Part shown: positions 17,107-24,287 of the stretch, piece after piece
How the letters are laid out: each line of letters opens with the position of its first letter
Position numbering within the stretch: position 1 is the stretch's first letter
NCBI RefSeq assembly: GCF_900112135.1
Contig: NZ_FOLC01000006.1
Location: 202,916 to 266,915, forward strand
Direction: 5' to 3'
DNA from: Collimonas sp. OK412
Lineage (GTDB): Bacteria; Pseudomonadota; Gammaproteobacteria; Burkholderiales; Burkholderiaceae_D
Length of the DNA: 64,000 nucleotides
Position numbers and translations under genes: made by a program
The notes under the pieces: model-generated
What the model saw: only the letters and a program-made list of their open reading frames with translations
What the model was told of the DNA's origin: nothing
Databases searched by the model: none

Positions 17107-17679
17107 TCAGTTCAAGTCGCGCATCCTGCTGTGCTTGGGCAGCCTGGCCGCCAGGTAATCGTGCTGGTCGGCCAGCACGTTCCTGCCGCTCAGCAGATAG
17201 TGTTCGGCGCGGCATGGCACATAAGGCACGTACAGCAGCGGGCGGAAGCTTTCCAGCGGCTTGTTGCCCTTTTCCTGGTTGCAGTCCTTGCAGGCGGTGA
17301 CGCAGTTCATCCAGGTGTCTTTGCCGCCGTGGGAGCGTGCATGGATGTGATCGCGCGACAGTTCGTTGTGCGGAAAGCGGCCGCCGCAGTATGCGCAAGT
17401 GTAGCGGTCGCGCCTGAACAGCAAGTCGTTGTGATGGCCCAGCGGCAGTTCCATGTGCAGCATGCGCGCCATGATGGCGCTGCCGGCGATGGCGATGATA
17501 GGTTTGACAGCGATGCGCGATTGCACGCCGGCGCGGGAATAGCCGCCGCGGAAAACGATGTCGCCATCTCCCAGTTCCCAAGCCACTTTCCCGCTCGCGT
17601 AATAGAGCACAGCATCTTGCGGCGAGATCCAGTCGAATGGATTGCCTGCGATATCGAGAGTCAGAATATGGGAGATCAT
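17107..17679 (-). CDS. HNH endonuclease
   Basis: The 190-residue protein has a C-terminal HNH nuclease with two zinc-binding Cys pairs (Cys95/Cys98 in CAYC and Cys130/Cys133 in CKDC). These flank SRDHIHARSHGGKDTWMN, which supplies the catalytic His and Asn. The N-terminal ~85 residues are a separate domain common to stand-alone HNH proteins of free-living bacteria. ATG 17679 follows AAAGG at 8 bases and is preferred over the upstream GTG 17688. It is co-directional with rtcA, 257 bases downstream of it, and could be a bystander or a further nucleic-acid processing gene. Confidence 0.82.
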   Translation of the reverse strand: MISHILTLDIAGNPFDWISPQDAVLYYASGKVAWELGDGDIVFRGGYSRAGVQSRIAVKPIIAIAGSAIMARMLHMELPLGHHNDLLFRRDRYTCAYCGGRFPHNELSRDHIHARSHGGKDTWMNCVTACKDCNQEKGNKPLESFRPLLYVPYVPCRAEHYLLSGRNVLADQHDYLAARLPKHSRMRDLN

Positions 17680-17715
17680 TTTCTTCACCTTTGCCGTTGA
17701 TTATAACCAGCATCT

Positions 17716-17742
17716 CCCGGTTTCGGAAAGCGGGCGTTTTTT
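17716..17742 (+). terminator. possible plus-strand intrinsic terminator in the HNH-rtcA gap
   Basis: CCCG(G)TTT pairs with AAA(G)CGGG around CGG with one mismatch, followed by CG and six Ts. It faces opposite to the flanking genes, so it may limit antisense transcription. The rest of the 257-base gap (17680-17936) shows no gene. Confidence 0.35.
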
Positions 17743-17936
17743 CGTTGTTTTACTGGCGGATGAGCATAAATCCGATGGGGTGGTTTATCGGGAACGATCC
17801 GATATCTTCGCGGGTCACAGCCGCGGGCTTTGCCGGTTAAGCTAAAACCACCATTGAAGCGCTTCTCAGGCGCGAGAACCCATTCAGGCTGGTTCCTGAA
17901 ATTGATCCGGATGACCGGCGCTAAAAGCCGGCCTAT

Positions 17937-18953
17937 CTATTTTTGAATGACACAGGTACTGAATGCGCCATTATTTTCAAACATGATCGCCACTGGCAGA
18001 AAGCGTCTGATGACCTCGGCGTTGGTCGTTGCGTGCCTGGACACGTAACTGGTCGTGAAGCGGCCGCTTCCCGCCAATGCAAATGGCAGCATGATCTGAT
18101 CCGCCAGGTGTTCACCTACCGCGGCGCCCGAGGCGATATATTGCCGAACCTGTGAAATTACTTTTTTTGCAACATCCTCGGCGCGCACCATTTTTTCGCC
18201 GAAGGCGCAAAAGACATCTGTCGCGTGCTGGTGTTCCAGGGTGAGCAGCAAGGCATTGCCTGGTCCTTGATCGTGGGACAGGCCGCGGATCAATAGTTGC
18301 GGCTCATCCCAGCCCATGGCAGTTTGCACACTGGCCAGTTCTCGCTTTGCGACATCAGCCGGCACTCCCGCGATAAAACTTTCCGCATAGCCGGACAGGC
18401 GCTCGCCGCGTGTCATCAATTCAAGTGGGCGCAGTTGTCCGCACGGCGATACGCGCGCCACGATTTCGCCGCCGCCGGCGGGATAAAAGCCGAAGCGTTT
18501 CAGTTCAATATCCACTGTCGCACCCATCTCGGCCAGCACGCGGCCGTATGCGCGCTGCAAAAAATGTGCGGGCGGCGCCATGGAATTATGCGTACCCCCG
18601 GTGATGTGGACTACCGATGGCGCATCCGCATACAGCAATGCCGGCAGCAAGGTCTGCAACACCAGGGTGCAGCTGCCGGCCGTGCCGATGGCGAACCGGT
18701 ATTCGCCGCCTTTGATTTTTCCCGGCACGAATTGCAGCGATTGCGAACCCACGGTCGCGCCGCCGATATCGGCATTGCTTATCTCGGCCGCGGCTTGCAC
18801 CGCCACCAGGTGCTGGCGCATCAATCCGGGTTTGGGCCGGTTGGCCCTGATATTGGCAATGCGAAACGGTTGGCCGGTAATCATCGACAATGTCAGCGCC
18901 GTGCGCAAAACCTGGCCGCCGCCTTCCCCTGTTGCTCCATCTAATTCAATCAT
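17937..18953 (-). CDS. rtcA: RNA 3'-terminal phosphate cyclase
   Basis: The 338-residue length equals that of E. coli RtcA. The protein starts MIELDGATGEGGGQVLRTALTLS, with the EGGGQ motif at 10-14. It carries the RANRPKPGLMRQH block, the HGPG-like QGPGNAL region and the C-terminal SRHATTN motif, whose His307 corresponds to the adenylated catalytic His. It uses ATP to convert RNA 3'-phosphate to a 2',3'-cyclic phosphate, generating substrate for RtcB. ATG 18953 is chosen to match the family start; the ribosome site is poor. It is the last gene of the rsr-Y RNA-rtcB-rtcA operon, 78 bases after rtcB. Confidence 0.95.
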   Translation of the reverse strand: MIELDGATGEGGGQVLRTALTLSMITGQPFRIANIRANRPKPGLMRQHLVAVQAAAEISNADIGGATVGSQSLQFVPGKIKGGEYRFAIGTAGSCTLVLQTLLPALLYADAPSVVHITGGTHNSMAPPAHFLQRAYGRVLAEMGATVDIELKRFGFYPAGGGEIVARVSPCGQLRPLELMTRGERLSGYAESFIAGVPADVAKRELASVQTAMGWDEPQLLIRGLSHDQGPGNALLLTLEHQHATDVFCAFGEKMVRAEDVAKKVISQVRQYIASGAAVGEHLADQIMLPFALAGSGRFTTSYVSRHATTNAEVIRRFLPVAIMFENNGAFSTCVIQK

Positions 18954-19031
18954 TTTATGCATTTCTTTATTTTTATCGTCATGGCTTCGGCCGAAACCGG
19001 AGCCATGACATCTCATAAGAGAGGAAATCCC

Positions 19032-20267
19032 CTATCCTTTTACGCATACCACTTGTTTCAGGGTATGCACGACTTCCACCAACGCGCGCTGCGCTTCCAT
19101 CACGGCGTCGATATCTTTGTACGCCATCGGAATCTCATCGATCACATTGGCATCCTTACGGCATTCCACGCCCTCGGTTGCCTTGATCTGGTCGTCAACG
19201 GTAAAGCGTTTTTTTGCCTCGGTCCGGCTCATGGTCCGTCCGGCGCCGTGGCTGCAGCTGTTGAAGCTTTCCGCATTGCCTTTTCCGCGCACGATGAAGC
19301 TTTTCGCTCCCATCGATCCTGGAATGATCCCGAGCTCGCCTGCACGCGCCGACACGGCGCCTTTGCGCGTTACCAGCACGTCCTTGCCGAAATGGTGCTC
19401 TTTCTGCACGTAGTTATGGTGGCAATTTACTGCTTCCACGTGCGTCTCGAACGGCTTGCTGATCACAGTGCGGACCGCTGCAATCAAGTTCTGCATCATC
19501 ACTTCACGGTTCATTCGCGCAAATTTCTGCGCCCAGCTCACGGCTTCGACATAATCGTCGTAATGCCGGGTGCCTTCCGGCAGATAAGCCAGGTCCTGAT
19601 CCGGCAAGTTAATGAAATGCGTACGCATATCCTGCTTGGCCAGCTCGATGAAATGCGAGCCGATCGCGTTGCCTACGCCGCGTGAACCGGAGTGCAGCAT
19701 AAACCAGACCGCATTGGTTTCGTCCAGGCATACTTCGATGAAGTGGTTGCCGGAACCCAGAGTACCCAGGTGACGATAATTATTCGTGTTTTTCAGCTTG
19801 GGCGTTTTAAGGCAAACCACGTCGAATTCGTCTTTCAACTGCGCCCATGCAGCATCAACCGGCGTCGGCGGCGTTTCCCAGGAACCTTTATCGCGTCCCT
19901 TGAAACCACGCGTCTTCGGCGACATCCCGTGTGGAACGGCTTTCTCGATTGCACTACGCAACGGCCCCAGGTTATCGGGCAGATCGCTGGCGCTCAAGGT
20001 TGTCTTGGCAGCCATCATCCCGCAACCGATATCTACCCCGACGGCGGCAGGAATGACGGCGCCCAGGGTTGGAATCACGCTCCCGATGGTCGAACCTTTG
20101 CCAACGTGCACGTCAGGCATTACGGCCAGATGCTTATAAATGAACGGCATCTTCGCGGTATTGGCAAGTTGCTGCCTGGCTTCGGCTTCCACCGGCACGC
20201 CTTTGGTCCACATCTTGATATGGCTTCCGCCTTCAACGTTCAACACGTCGTATTCTTCATGCTTCAT
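19032..20267 (-). CDS. rtcB: RNA-splicing/repair ligase RtcB
   Basis: The 411-residue protein has all RtcB landmarks. These are Mn-binding Asp79 and Cys82 in VGVDIGCGM, GSGNHF with Asn174-His175, LHSGSRGVG, the NCHHNYV motif, and HGAGR with His340 as the GMP-linked nucleophile. It joins 2',3'-cyclic phosphate or 3'-phosphate ends to 5'-OH ends using GTP and Mn2+, as needed to heal tRNAs cut by ribotoxins. It directly follows four Y-RNA-like elements (26 bases after the last). Expression should depend on the sigma-54 promoter before rsr and on RtcR. Confidence 0.97.
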   Translation of the reverse strand: MKHEEYDVLNVEGGSHIKMWTKGVPVEAEARQQLANTAKMPFIYKHLAVMPDVHVGKGSTIGSVIPTLGAVIPAAVGVDIGCGMMAAKTTLSASDLPDNLGPLRSAIEKAVPHGMSPKTRGFKGRDKGSWETPPTPVDAAWAQLKDEFDVVCLKTPKLKNTNNYRHLGTLGSGNHFIEVCLDETNAVWFMLHSGSRGVGNAIGSHFIELAKQDMRTHFINLPDQDLAYLPEGTRHYDDYVEAVSWAQKFARMNREVMMQNLIAAVRTVISKPFETHVEAVNCHHNYVQKEHHFGKDVLVTRKGAVSARAGELGIIPGSMGAKSFIVRGKGNAESFNSCSHGAGRTMSRTEAKKRFTVDDQIKATEGVECRKDANVIDEIPMAYKDIDAVMEAQRALVEVVHTLKQVVCVKG

Positions 20268-20292
20268 GGTCTTCTTCTTTTAAAAATAAGAG

Positions 20293-20413
20293 TGATGACA
20301 AGTGATGATGAAATATTTTCTGAGCTTTCGGCTTACGCCGACCCGGGTTTGAACCGGGGACCTCCGGAGCAAGCTCCGGCGCTCTACCGATGTAATTTCA
20401 TCTGCATTCATCA
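20293..20413 (-). ncRNA. Y-RNA-like element D, with nearly complete permuted tRNA
   Basis: The Y-stem is lower TGATG/CATCA, internal loop AATGCA opposite ATCACTTGT, and upper GATGAAAT/ATTTCATC (8 of 8 pairs), then TACATC. Inserted is a tRNA opened in the D-loop, in order. First come GGTA and the D-stem 3' strand GAGC (20384-20381). Next are an anticodon-like hairpin CCGGAG/CTCCGG and a T-arm (CCCGG, loop TTCAAAC, CCGGG; 20358-20342). Last are acceptor strand TCGGC, loop GTAA, acceptor strand GCCGA, and D-stem 5' strand GCTC (20325-20322). All parts pair. It lies just before rtcB. Confidence 0.8.
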
Positions 20414-20423
20414 AAAACAAATT

Positions 20424-20564
20424 GGCGACAAGGAGTGGTGAAACGGTGTGCGGTTTCCCGCACGGCGCTCTTCCAGTTAAGCTACGGCGACGGTATTTTG
20501 TCGCCGGCGGGATTTGAACCCGCACCTCCCCAGGTTTAATGATGTAGTTCCACCTGCATTCGCC
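20424..20564 (-). ncRNA. Y-RNA-like element C, with T-arm, capped acceptor stem and D-arm
   Basis: The Y-stem is GGCG/CGCC, internal loop AATGCA opposite ACTCCTTGT, and upper GGTGGAAC/GTTTCACC (one G-U), then TACATC. The insert has a T-arm GCGGG, TTCAAAT, CCCGC (20523-20507). A perfect 7-bp acceptor stem CGGCGAC/GTCGCCG follows, closed by an 8-base loop, then a 2-base linker and a D-arm GCTT, AACTGGAA, GAGC. It ends with a GTGCGG-GAAA-CCGCAC hairpin. The order T-acceptor-D is a tRNA permuted so that the Y-stem sits where the anticodon stem would be. CAGGTTT (20573-20567) can also pair with AAACCTG (20537-20531), which would hide the Ro-site strand. Confidence 0.82.
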
Positions 20565-20594
20565 TAAAACCTGATAATGCGCGGTCTGTTAAAT

Positions 20595-20691
20595 CCCGAC
20601 AAGAGTCGACAGGACATTCTGCCAGACTTGTTCCGCCTGGCAGGCCGGATTCGAACCGACTTTACCTGATGTAGTCTTGCCGGCATTCGGG
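20595..20691 (-). ncRNA. Y-RNA-like element B, with T-arm and capped acceptor stem only
   Basis: The Y-stem is CCCG/CGGG, internal loop AATGCC opposite GACTCTTGT, and upper GGCAAGAC/GTCCTGTC (one A-C mismatch, one G-U), then TACATC. The insert is a T-arm GTCGG, TTCGAAT, CCGGC (20660-20644). It is followed at once by a perfect 7-bp acceptor stem CTGCCAG/CTGGCAG with an 11-base loop. No D-arm is present before the Y-stem closes. Confidence 0.75.
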
Positions 20692-20702
20692 GACACGCGC
20701 AA

Positions 20703-20779
20703 TTGAGCCACGGTATGACAAGAGGTCGATGTGACGAGACAATTTGATGTAATCACACCGGCATTCATGCCGCGCTCAA
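20703..20779 (-). ncRNA. Y-RNA-like element A, without tRNA module
   Basis: The Y-stem is a lower helix TTGAGC..CGGCATG pairing with CATACCG..GCTCAA (one mismatch, one bulge). The internal loop AATGCC lies opposite GACCTCTTGT, and the upper stem GGTGTGAT/GTCACATC has 8 pairs with two G-U. The loop is only 16 bases but begins with the shared TACATC. It is the first element after rsr and has no T-, D- or acceptor-like parts. Confidence 0.68.
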
Positions 20780-20860
20780 AACCTGTACTGCTAATTCTGA
20801 TCAGCCAGCTCATATTGAGCTCCTTTAATAAGACCCTCAGCCGTATCTGGGCCAGGGGCG

Positions 20861-22414
20861 TCAAATAACGATGGATTGAATTTCACCCACCCAATGCGCT
20901 GAACTCAACTGACCGGCTGCAAAATCGGCGACGATCTGGAAGATATCGTCCGAAAAACCGCCGATGTTCAAGATGTCTGCCCGTTCCACGGCCTGGGTCG
21001 TGCTGTATGGCGTGATATCGATGCAAGCCAGCCTGGCGTTCGGGTTGCGCTGCTTGAATATGTTCCATTCACGCATTGTGGCAGTTGCGCCGCCACGCTT
21101 CGCGTCCACCCAGGATTCGTTATCCGACACAAAAATCACCAGGTCAGCCTTCGCCTTGTTCTTGTTCAACTGCGCCAGCGGTGCGCTGCAATTTGTGCCG
21201 CCGCCGCCGATGGACGCCAGCTTGCTCGCGTTAGTCATGACTGAATCGCGCGGATTCACATTGCAAGCCACTACGTCATTTTCGAACGGCAACACCAGCG
21301 TGTCCGGATTCTTGCGCAGCATCGCGGCAGCCATCAGCGCGGCGACATCGATGCAACGAACCGCCGATGTCGCAGAACCGCGATACCCTGTGGCGGATGA
21401 ATGCATGGAGCCTGATACGTCAGGGCACACCACTACCTTTCCGGCAATTTCAGGCACGTTGTTCAGCGCAATTTCCATCGCGTCTTGTAATGCTTCACTA
21501 ATTTCCATTGGTATCTCTTTGTTGGCCGCGGCATAGGCGGCCATTAACTGGTACGGAAAAACCATGGCCTTCGCAATCGCTTCGGCGTCGCGCAGTTTCT
21601 CCGCAATGCATGCCGTCATGCCCGGTAACGCATACACACCGTGGCGCGCAAATGTATTCAGGTTCATGCGCAGCATCTGCCATCCGCTTTGGCGTGCAAT
21701 CTGCGCCCATGCCTGGTCCGACAGTTCCAACGCGGTCAGCATCTGGAACGGCACATTCGGCAACGGTTGCGAGCGGTCGGCCTTGTACGCCTCAAATGCC
21801 TTTACCAGAGGCGGCAGCGCTTGCGGGTCATATGCCTTGCCGATCAGCCATGCGAAGAATGCTTCACGCCAGGCTTCCGCCGGTTTGGGATGGACCATCT
21901 TCACTACATCAGCCAGCGACGGCGCATTGCCTACCGCTGCGGACAACAAGTCTTTTTCGGACGCATTGTTCAGCCATGCTTGCACCAGCTTCTTCGGACG
22001 GGTGCCCAGCGACTTGCGTCCTACGGCGCCCGATCGCATGATTTGCACAAAATTGCGCAGCATCTTGCCGTTGTTGATCACGCGCTTGAAAGTGCGCGAC
22101 AGCTCGGGCGATCCTTTTCCAGCCAATGTCGCTGTCAACAACGCCGGCATATCTTTCATATAGCCGCGTTCACGGCAGTACACGGCGGTCTGTGCAACGA
22201 AATGCGCATCGACTTCTTTGCACAGTTCCAATACGGTTTCCAGCTGGGCTTCGGCGCTTGCGTAGTAAGTAGCGTTCAGGCAGCCGGTAGCCGCGTATTG
22301 CGCCAGCTGATGGCGCGGCGACATTGCATAGGCTGGCGCCCCTTCGAAGTTGGCGGCGTTTGCCTGCGGCAGGAATTTGCCCTTCAGGCTCTGGAACAAT
22401 TGGGTATTAGCCAT
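20861..22414 (-). CDS. rsr: Ro60 orthologue Rsr (TROVE domain RNA-binding protein)
   Basis: The 517-residue protein has an N-terminal TROVE HEAT-repeat ring (about 15-320; for example HQLAQYAATGCLNATYYASAEAQL and RVINNGKMLRNFVQIMRSG). A vWA-like domain follows with the MIDAS motif DVSGSMHSS (Asp332, Ser334, Ser336) and a later GGGGTN. Ro60 proteins bind Y RNAs on the outside of the ring and misfolded or decaying RNA ends in the cavity. ATG 22414 is preferred over 22420 because GAGG is 8 bases before it. It is the first gene of the sigma-54-driven RNA-repair operon. Confidence 0.95.
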   Translation of the reverse strand: MANTQLFQSLKGKFLPQANAANFEGAPAYAMSPRHQLAQYAATGCLNATYYASAEAQLETVLELCKEVDAHFVAQTAVYCRERGYMKDMPALLTATLAGKGSPELSRTFKRVINNGKMLRNFVQIMRSGAVGRKSLGTRPKKLVQAWLNNASEKDLLSAAVGNAPSLADVVKMVHPKPAEAWREAFFAWLIGKAYDPQALPPLVKAFEAYKADRSQPLPNVPFQMLTALELSDQAWAQIARQSGWQMLRMNLNTFARHGVYALPGMTACIAEKLRDAEAIAKAMVFPYQLMAAYAAANKEIPMEISEALQDAMEIALNNVPEIAGKVVVCPDVSGSMHSSATGYRGSATSAVRCIDVAALMAAAMLRKNPDTLVLPFENDVVACNVNPRDSVMTNASKLASIGGGGTNCSAPLAQLNKNKAKADLVIFVSDNESWVDAKRGGATATMREWNIFKQRNPNARLACIDITPYSTTQAVERADILNIGGFSDDIFQIVADFAAGQLSSAHWVGEIQSIVI

Positions 22415-22499
22415 TTTCATTTCCTCGGTTCTTGGTCACTGTTGCTATTCGTTTGCGGCGAGATCCTGATTTGGATCTGCTCGCTCTATGTCCCTTATA

Positions 22500-22516
22500 T
22501 TGCAACGACTGTGCCA
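22500..22516 (-). promoter_or_regulatory. sigma-54 promoter of the rsr-Y RNA-rtcBA operon
   Basis: On the minus strand the sequence reads TGGCACAGTCGTTGCAA, an exact match to the sigma-54 consensus (-24 TGGCAC, 5-base spacer, -12 TTGCA). It would start transcription near 22488, about 75 bases before rsr. The divergent rtcR gene encodes the matching sigma-54 activator. RtcR sites should lie between 22517 and 22655. Confidence 0.9.
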
Positions 22517-22624
22517 GGCCCGATTTTTGCGGTATGGATTTGTATAACTATTTGATTAAAAAAGGATTGTTTTCTATTTGGAGCCAAGTGGCAGCTATAT
22601 GGGATTATTGAAAATTGTGATAAA

Positions 22625-22640
22625 TTATCTTTATAGATAA
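22625..22640. repeat. short perfect inverted repeat upstream of rtcR
   Basis: TTATCT, TTAT, AGATAA lies 16 bases before the rtcR ATG. It may be a hairpin in the rtcR leader or part of an activator site; no clear Shine-Dalgarno is present between it and the start. Confidence 0.35.
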
Positions 22641-22655
22641 AAACTTATCCAAAAT

Positions 22656-24287
22656 ATGAAGAAGAAACGCGTTGTTGTTGTTGGATTTGTCGGCACCCAA
22701 CTGGACAAGGGCTCTGGCAGCGGCCGCTGGGACAAATGGCGTCCTACGGTCGCGCTGACCCAGCATGACGAGATGGTGATCGAACGCCTGGAGCTGCTGT
22801 ATAGCGGCAAGTACGAAAACCTTGTGCAGCAGGTAACACGCGATATCGGATCGGTGTCTCCGGAAACCGAAGTGGTTGCCCGCCAGCTGCCTATCGCCGA
22901 TCCCTGGGATTTTGAAGACGTGTATGGAAGCCTGTTCGATTTTGCGAAGAGCTACCCGTTCGATACCGATAACGAGGAATACTGGATCCACATCACAACC
23001 GGTTCGCACGTGGTCCAGATCTGCATGTTCCTGATGACCGAGGCGCACTATTTTCCAGCACGCCTGCTGCAATCCTCGCCACCGCGCCGGCACAGGGCTG
23101 GCGACCCGGGGAGCTATACGCTGATCGATCTCGATCTCTCCAGGTATGACCAGATCGCGCAACGTTTCTCGCGTGAGCAAGAGGAAGGAGTGGCGTTCCT
23201 GAAATCCGGCATTGCAACCCGCAATGCGCGTTTCAATACCATGATCGATGAAATCGAGCGTGTCGCCATCAAATCCAGGGCGCCTATCTTGCTGATGGGG
23301 CCGACCGGAGCCGGCAAATCGTTTCTTGCCCGGCGCGTGTTCGAGTTAAAGAAAGCACGCCATCAGCTGGATGGAAAATTCGTTGAGTTGAATTGCGCGA
23401 CGCTGCATGGCGACGGCGCAGGATCTACTTTGTTCGGCCATATCAAAGGGGCGTTCACAGGCGCGGCTTCGGACCGTCCGGGGCTGCTGCGTACGGCGCA
23501 CAAGGGATTGCTGTTCCTCGACGAGATCGGAGAGCTGGGTCTTGACGAGCAGGCCATGCTGCTGAAAGCGGTCGAGGAAAAGCGCTTTCTTCCGGTAGGC
23601 GGCGACCACGAGGTGCAAAGCGACTTCCAGTTGATCGCCGGCACCAATCGCGATCTGTCGAGGGAAGTTGTAGCCGGACGCTTCCGCGAAGACTTGTATG
23701 CGCGTATCAACCTGTGGACCTACGAACTACCTGGACTGGTAGACCGCTCGGAAGATATCGAACCCAATATCGATTACCTGCTGGCGCAATTCGGCGCTGA
23801 AAACGGCCAGATGGTTCGTCTGAACAAGGAAGCGCGGGATCACTACATGCGTTTTGCGATGTCGGCAGAAGCGCTGTGGATGGGAAATTTCAGGGATTTG
23901 TCGGCTTCCGTGACACGTATGGCGACATTGGCCGATGCCGGCCGTATTACCGCTGCCATCGTGTCCGATGAGACCCGGCGCCTGAAACGGTTGTGGCATC
24001 ACTATGCAACACCGTCGACCGAAGCGGATGGGATCGACCCTGAGGAAGTGCTAGGGCGAGATCAGATAGCGCAAATGGATTTGTTCGATGTCATGCAATT
24101 GAAAGCGGTAATCGAGATATGCCGTCGTTCGAAATCGATGTCTGATGCTGGCCGCAAACTGTTCGCCGCATCGCGCAGCGCCAAGGAAAAACCAAACGAT
24201 GCGGACCGGCTCAAGAAATATCTGGCGAAATTCGGCCTGAACTGGGAGAGATTGAACGCAGGCGGCAGCGACACAATCGTCAGGTAA
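22656..24287 (+). CDS. rtcR: sigma-54-dependent activator RtcR
   Basis: The 543-residue protein has three parts. An N-terminal CARF-like sensor (about 1-180) opens with VVVVGFVGTQLDKGSG and contains HITTGSH. A AAA+ domain has Walker A GPTGAGKS (215-222), the sigma-54 contact loop GAFTGA (265-270) and Walker B LLFLDE (285-290). A C-terminal helix-turn-helix has SMSDAGRKLFAASRS. RtcR senses RNA ends or fragments produced by damage and switches on the rtc operon. It is divergent from rsr, whose promoter is a perfect sigma-54 site. The stop overlaps the convergent nucleotidyltransferase gene by 8 bases. Confidence 0.96.
   Translation: MKKKRVVVVGFVGTQLDKGSGSGRWDKWRPTVALTQHDEMVIERLELLYSGKYENLVQQVTRDIGSVSPETEVVARQLPIADPWDFEDVYGSLFDFAKSYPFDTDNEEYWIHITTGSHVVQICMFLMTEAHYFPARLLQSSPPRRHRAGDPGSYTLIDLDLSRYDQIAQRFSREQEEGVAFLKSGIATRNARFNTMIDEIERVAIKSRAPILLMGPTGAGKSFLARRVFELKKARHQLDGKFVELNCATLHGDGAGSTLFGHIKGAFTGAASDRPGLLRTAHKGLLFLDEIGELGLDEQAMLLKAVEEKRFLPVGGDHEVQSDFQLIAGTNRDLSREVVAGRFREDLYARINLWTYELPGLVDRSEDIEPNIDYLLAQFGAENGQMVRLNKEARDHYMRFAMSAEALWMGNFRDLSASVTRMATLADAGRITAAIVSDETRRLKRLWHHYATPSTEADGIDPEEVLGRDQIAQMDLFDVMQLKAVIEICRRSKSMSDAGRKLFAASRSAKEKPNDADRLKKYLAKFGLNWERLNAGGSDTIVR

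Noticed and set aside
17918..17934. Terminator after rtcA
   Set aside because: A CCGGC/GCCGG hairpin exists just after the stop but is only five pairs and lacks a U-tract on the minus strand.
20293..20720. Three canonical tRNA genes suggested by T-loop sequences (TTCGAAT, TTCAAAT, TTCAAAC)
   Set aside because: None has a normal order of acceptor, D, anticodon and T arms or a CCA-ready 3' end. The parts are permuted and enclosed in a shared Y-type stem, so they are tRNA mimics.
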